Shown: piece by piece, positions 60,658 to 64,000 of the stretch
Numbering within the stretch: position 1 is the first letter of the stretch
How the letters are laid out: each line of letters begins with the position of its first letter
NCBI GenBank assembly: GCA_026545225.1
Contig: CM048845.1
Coordinates: 94,552,533 to 94,616,532 of the forward strand
Length of the DNA stretch: 64,000 nt
Source: Cornus controversa
Lineage: Eukaryota; Streptophyta; Magnoliopsida; Cornales; Cornaceae
Direction: 5' to 3'
Made by a program: the position numbers and the translations under genes
Notes under the pieces: model-generated
Told to the model about the DNA's origin: nothing
Database searches by the model: none
What the model saw: the letters and a program-made list of their open reading frames with translations, nothing else

Positions 60658-61179
60658 GAGTGTTACAGTGTGTGTTGCTATTCAGTACATGACATATCAA
60701 TTACCAAAAATGCATTATCAATCAATCAGATACTTAACAGGTGCCACTAACATTAAAGAACAATCAGATATATAGAGAGAGATAGAGAGCCCTCACAGAG
60801 AAAAAGAATGAACTTTAGGGCGTTTACTGTGAGAATCCCGAGAAGGTTCTTCAGTCAAAGCCAAACCCAAACCCAAACCCAAATTAACCTCCACGATGCC
60901 CTGACCACTACCGGAGGCGAACTGATCCGAACACCGAGAACTTCCAGCACCATCACCACCAAGAGCACTCTCTCCATCTACATCATTCACCAATGGCCGT
61001 AACTCTGATAACCTATCCAATGAAAATCTACCCCCACCTGATTCATCATTTTCCATATCCTCCGACTTACCTTCTTCACTCTCATTTCCAAGAATGCCCT
61101 CCCTCCTCATGCTCTCTTTATTATCTTCTTCTTCTTCTTCTTTTTCCTGGCCGAAACATAAACAACACCAAATCTTCAT
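42907..61179 (-). CDS. FBL15: F-box/LRR-repeat protein 15 (SLOMO type), complete, 17 exons, 1001 aa
   Basis: The exons are 61179-60797, 53701-53452, 53356-53224, 49511-49412, 49341-49144, 49066-48796, 48707-48609, 48518-48430, 48265-48166, 48063-47893, 47765-47613, 46676-46516, 46434-46236, 44732-44266, 44159-44096, 43243-43157 and 42987-42907. All phases agree and the total is 1002 codons. The start MKIWCCLCF is followed by an acidic region. The F-box (DLLHMVFSFLDH...VCRQWRAAS...FWRFLNFE) lies at about 202-250. More than 15 Cys-rich leucine repeats run from there to about 975, and the tail ends RIFSSLSPT. Arabidopsis SLOMO (about 990 aa) is an SCF E3 subunit needed for normal auxin levels in the shoot meristem and for organ initiation rate. 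An in-frame ATG four codons upstream (61191) is an alternative start. Introns 1 and 3 (7.1 and 3.7 kb) hold LINEs. Confidence 0.93.
43395..43990. repeat. Tandem duplication of about 300 bp with poly-C tracts
   Basis: Unit 1 (about 43395-43690) and unit 2 (about 43697-43990) share GTTTTTGCATGGATRACTAG, the ATGATGCCTTTCAGAACC block, a C run followed by GGCGAATAAAACTTCC, and AGAGATCTTGG. The C run is 16 plus 7 Cs, broken by one A, in unit 1 (43542-43565) and 25 Cs in unit 2 (43852-43876). It lies in FBL15 intron 15. Confidence 0.9.
45122..45210 (-). mobile_element. Au-SINE-like fragment
   Basis: In reverse complement, the order is a TAAGGCTGCATACATCGAACC-like stretch, then CTCCCCAGACGCTGCAGTGA, then GGGAGTCTCGTGCATTGGGC. 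This resembles the 3' half of the plant Au SINE. No tail or duplication was identified. The adjoining 45211-45480 recalls an LTR in reverse (GATTTACGTGGTT block), without definable ends. Confidence 0.55.
47130..47475 (+). mobile_element. LTR remnant with duplicated end/primer-binding-site module
   Basis: A TATA box (GCATATAAATAGGC, about 47249) is followed by a pyrimidine-rich stretch ending CCTACATCA. TTTGGAATCAAAGCC, a primer-binding-site-like sequence, comes next. About 30 bases on, TTCTACATCA and TTAGGTATCAGAGC repeat the same module. It lies in FBL15 intron 11, antisense to the gene. The left end is uncertain. Confidence 0.5.
49836..50200. repeat. Degenerate tandem repeat with (TC)n/(AT)n tracts
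   Basis: Three units of roughly 105 bp each carry AAGATACTCCCGACAACCAA or a worn version, then an ATGAAGA/AGGAAG block, then alternating TC and AT runs. It lies in FBL15 intron 3. Confidence 0.75.
51185..52265 (+). mobile_element. Degenerate LINE reverse transcriptase copy
   Basis: The plus strand gives, across frames, [24 protein letters not shown], a [20 protein letters not shown] block, then [13 protein letters not shown] and a [12 protein letters not shown] block near the C-terminus, ending in a (GAT)n-like run. Multiple stops and frameshifts make it non-functional. It belongs to the same LINE family as 980-1793. It lies in FBL15 intron 3, antisense to the gene. Confidence 0.8.
53702..56119. 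other. FBL15 intron 1, part without recognised elements
   Basis: AT-rich intron sequence with a short (CA)n run near 55404. I see no exon, transposon ends or conserved ORF here. Confidence 0.5.
56120..56850 (-). mobile_element. 5'-truncated L1-type LINE with intact 213-codon C-terminal frame
   Basis: The minus-strand frame 56844-56203 encodes the zf-RVT (reverse-transcriptase zinc-binding) region: [19 protein letters not shown], then [14 protein letters not shown], a [18 protein letters not shown] knuckle with spaced Cys and His, and [16 protein letters not shown]. The 3' end runs into an A/T-rich tail near 56120. The frame is unbroken, so the copy is fairly young. Similar AATAAATA-type words on both sides could be the target duplication, but low complexity prevents certainty. 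Confidence 0.8.
57345..58052. repeat. Tandem duplication of 357 bp across a LINE 5' junction
   Basis: Unit 1 (57345-57701) and unit 2 (57702 to about 58052) both begin ATTAATCAATAACCAAATTA and continue through about 65 bp of non-LINE sequence into the start of the L1 remnant (TTAGATTCGAGACCATG onwards). The duplication therefore followed the LINE insertion. Confidence 0.9.
57412..60570 (+). mobile_element. L1-type LINE remnant, about 3.2 kb
   Basis: Motifs appear in normal L1 order on the plus strand, in several frames: the [12 protein letters not shown] linker, [50 protein letters not shown], then [25 protein letters not shown], and the zf-RVT end with [12 protein letters not shown]. Many stops and frameshifts, and loss of the FADD region, make it a pseudogene. 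It lies in FBL15 intron 1, antisense to the gene and opposite to the L1 at 56120-56850. Confidence 0.8.
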
Positions 61180-61640
61180 GCACTCGCACAACAGAAACTA
61201 TGTAATTAAAGGCCCAAAGGTGAGCCCTTTGCAAACCCTAATTCAAGATCTCTAACACACATCTCACCCTTCCTGAAATAAAAACCCTAACTTTACACAA
61301 AAAAAAAAAAAACCTAAACATGGCACATCGAGTGGATTTACAAACAAAAACTATTTATGACGCACAGATAGAGGGATACAAAAAGAATGGCTCTTTATTT
61401 TGCTAAAACAGCGATTATAATCGACAACAGATAAAGTTGTGGATATATGTGTATATAGATATAGAGAGATAATCAACGGAGTAAGAGAGAGAGAGAGAGA
61501 GAGAGATTGATTTGAGTAGATCTGATCGGATCTTTGGTTCTTCGTCGTCTGAGCGTCTTCTCTTTCTACTTTGAAAAGATCGGCGGGTAATGGCAACACT
61601 AGTAATTGTAATGTCTCTATTTCTCTCTCTCTCTGTGAAA
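61180..61640 (-). promoter_or_regulatory. Probable 5' leader of FBL15 with (GA)n tract
   Basis: Directly upstream of the start codon on the minus strand. It contains an AG run (61487-61506 on plus) and a second TC run (61622-61638), typical of plant 5' untranslated regions. Frames on either strand are driven by this composition and not called. Confidence 0.45.
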
Positions 61641-64000
61641 AATCGTACTTATACGGAAGTTTCGGGCAGCTGTTACCAAGACTGAAGCCAAGAAATTATT
61701 TCTGAGTTTTCAGTTTCTTTGTCCCTTTTCCTTTTTCCTTTGTTTGAATTTAAAATTGAACTACTAAAACACGACGTCGTATTTTGGTTTTGGGTATATA
61801 AGAAGAAGTGAAAAAAACTAGTAATAAATAGATATATGTTATTTGCAACAAAATTATAAATTAATCTTTTGAATTAATTACCTATAACCTACTAAAATTT
61901 AATTTATTAACATTTTCATTATAATTCTTTTTAATATAATTAAACAACAATAAAAAAATTATCAAAGCCTAATTTTTATGCTAATTGTCAAACAAATAAA
62001 TGACACATATAAGTAGCTGCAAGCTTAAATACACTGTTAATATATATATATTGTTATTTTATGAAAAGGTAACACAATGATAATAATTTTTTTGTGATGT
62101 TTAACTGCTCAAATATTATACGCAGAATTTAGATAATACTCCGTAGTATATTACACTATTTAGAATGAAATTATTACTATATCAGAATTACACTTGATAT
62201 GTAGGATATAATCACAGACCTATTTTTATTTTTATTTTTATTTTTATTTTTATTTTTATTTTTTTCTTATCCCTTCTCACCTGTGGTGGTTACAAACTTA
62301 CAATATTGTTTGCGCAGAGAATATTCTTTCTTCAAAAAGCTATAAATCGTGTGGCATAAAACCGATTTCTGGAAGGTTTAAGAAAAATGTGGAAAAAAAA
62401 ATTTCTCATTTTACAAACAATGCAACCTGATTGAGTAGAAAATGATTCAAAAAAATATTTATTCAGTTTCTGTGTGATTTTTAATATATTTGTAGCAATT
62501 TAAAGTTAATTGTCTATTTCTCAATTTTCAAAATCACGTAAAGAGGTGAGTTTCTCTCTCCTGTTTTCCCTTTAATAAAATAAGTATAAGAATCTTAGTC
62601 CGTGATTATGTTTGTCTTAATCTCATTAAAATAGAGCCGATCAGTAAAATGAATTATTTTTCTCAAATCATTATTATTACACGTCATTTTGCCTATTAAA
62701 TTAAAATTTTTAATAACCTCCATTATTTTTAGTCGCCATTTACGTCTCTTCCCTCTATTACAACTAATTTTTCTCGTTTGACCGATGCATCTCTAAGTCT
62801 CTGATATATTTGTCAAAACTAGCTAAATCTATTATCTCTATTTTTTCACTGATGGGTGTCACTTTTAATTTCTCTCTTTCTCATTAGTGATCATATCTCT
62901 TTTAGTTACTTTATTCATTCATCCTAACATTATTATTTTTGTGAGGTTAATGCGTGTTTTTTTTTTTTTGAAAGCCTATCACGCCGTCTCATACAACAGG
63001 GTTGCTTTAATAACCATACTATTTATTTCTCTGTCTTTTTGTATTGTCAATTCTAAATATCGAAAATAGTTGTTTGAAGATATTTTTTGGTTTTGAAGCG
63101 TTGAACTTATGTTTTTTTTTGTTTTCGTTTACTGTTGACTTTTCTGCCGAAAGAAGTGTGAAGAGCTTAATTTGAAACGGTGCCGTGTGGTGGCGGTAGA
63201 GTGTCGTTTTGAAGTTTGTTGCAATGAATGACATGATTATAGTTTTGACTGTTAAGACAAAGATTGGGTCTGCTGTGAAGTTTCCTTCTCTCACACACGT
63301 TTTGTCCAAGTCATCCTATTTTCCCCACTTTTCTCTAACATGTTCTCTCCATGGAAGACAGGGTGATACATCATACGTGCTTATACAGTAATACTATATA
63401 AAAATCTCATTCAACTTTTACACTTTTACAAGTTGCATTAATACAGCTGAAAGCTCAGCCAAATGACTCATAAAATCATTAAATATATATATATATTATA
63501 GAATGTGGAATTACAAAAATGTCCTCGTGTACGAAAAAGAAATCTTGGTTAAAAAAAAAGGTTATCATGGTCAATTGGTCATTACATAAAATATGTCATA
63601 CTTTCTGTTAATTTTTTTATAGCCATCAACCGACAATGGGTATTTGCGAAATTATGTGGAAGTTCAAGGGGTTTTTATTTTAAAATAAAAAATGTAATTT
63701 GCAAAATGTGATTTTGAAAGTTATTAGTATTTATTTTCTTTTTAGCAGTTTAACCTTTTTTTTTTTTTTTTTTTTTGGGTAGCAGAGATAGCAATAGAAC
63801 CCTACTCCCTTATACTTGGTGTTGTTGTCATTTAAAGGCATGTTTGGCTCAAAATTGTATAAAACTGCCATATTGGGATAAAACAATTACAAGCAGACAA
63901 GCAGGTCATGAAAGGTGTTGGTTGGTTTTGGGTTGATCCTTAATGAATCAGACTATTGTTGGGTTTCTTTTTTCCTTACTGCTATAAATAAGCGTCATTA
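61641..64000. other. Upstream flank of FBL15: promoter and AT-rich intergenic DNA
   Basis: The palindrome ACGACGTCGT lies at 61771-61780, about 590 bp before the start codon. A (TTTTTA)n microsatellite of 7 to 8 units is at 62221-62266. T runs lie at 62959-62969 and 63757-63776, and an (AT)n run at 63484-63497. No protein-coding gene is recognisable to the right edge. Confidence 0.5.

Noticed and set aside
61351..61599. 82-codon ORF upstream of FBL15
   Set aside because: Driven by a (GA)n tract in the presumed 5' leader; the protein would be mostly Ser-Leu repeats.
1..64000. CRISPR arrays, bacterial operons or phage genes
   Set aside because: No spaced identical repeats of CRISPR type and no prokaryotic gene structure. 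Every coding unit is intron-split plant sequence or a plant transposon, apart from one small intronless frame.

Overview
The window is nuclear DNA from a flowering plant, most likely a eudicot. It is AT-rich, with intron-split genes using GT-AG splice sites, plastid-targeting N-termini, kilobase-scale introns full of transposon debris, and many microsatellites. I see no bacterial, organellar or CRISPR-like content. Exon coordinates below are manual predictions: splice sites were joined so that phase and family similarity agree.

Layout from left to right. (1) 1-17900, minus strand: the 5' half (8 exons, 430 codons) of a thylakoid copper P1B-ATPase of the PAA2/HMA8 type. The remainder lies left of the window. 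Its introns hold a LINE fragment, two tRNA-derived SINEs, three copies of a tiny LTR element, a solo LTR and a foldback MITE. (2) 17901-18850: a short divergent promoter region. (3) 18851-27201, plus strand: a three-exon YGGT-family protein (YLMG2 type, 252 aa). Its second intron contains a solo LTR and a gag-only, copia-derived LTR element. (4) 28695-29051, plus: an unrecognised 118-aa membrane protein. (5) 29789-40862, plus: a seven-exon gene for a 237-aa protein of unknown function, probably of the thylakoid lumen. Its 6.6-kb fourth intron holds a nest of L1, LTR elements, a micro-TRIM, a MITE and a SINE. (6) 42907-61179, minus: a complete 17-exon gene for an F-box/LRR protein of the FBL15/SLOMO type (1001 aa), whose first intron carries two L1 LINE remnants in opposite orientation. 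(7) 61180-64000: its 5' leader, promoter and AT-rich flank.

Three of the five genes encode probable chloroplast proteins: a copper pump for plastocyanin supply, a YlmG homologue and a putative lumen protein. The divergent PAA2-YLMG2 pair matches the neighbouring Arabidopsis loci At5g21930/At5g21920 as I recall them, so the linkage looks ancient. I found no new multi-gene system. The best candidate for something under-described is a very small LTR retroelement, 254 bp with 73-bp LTRs and a perfect 5-bp target duplication. It occurs four times here, always in introns, and once sits exactly inside the primer-binding site of another LTR element.
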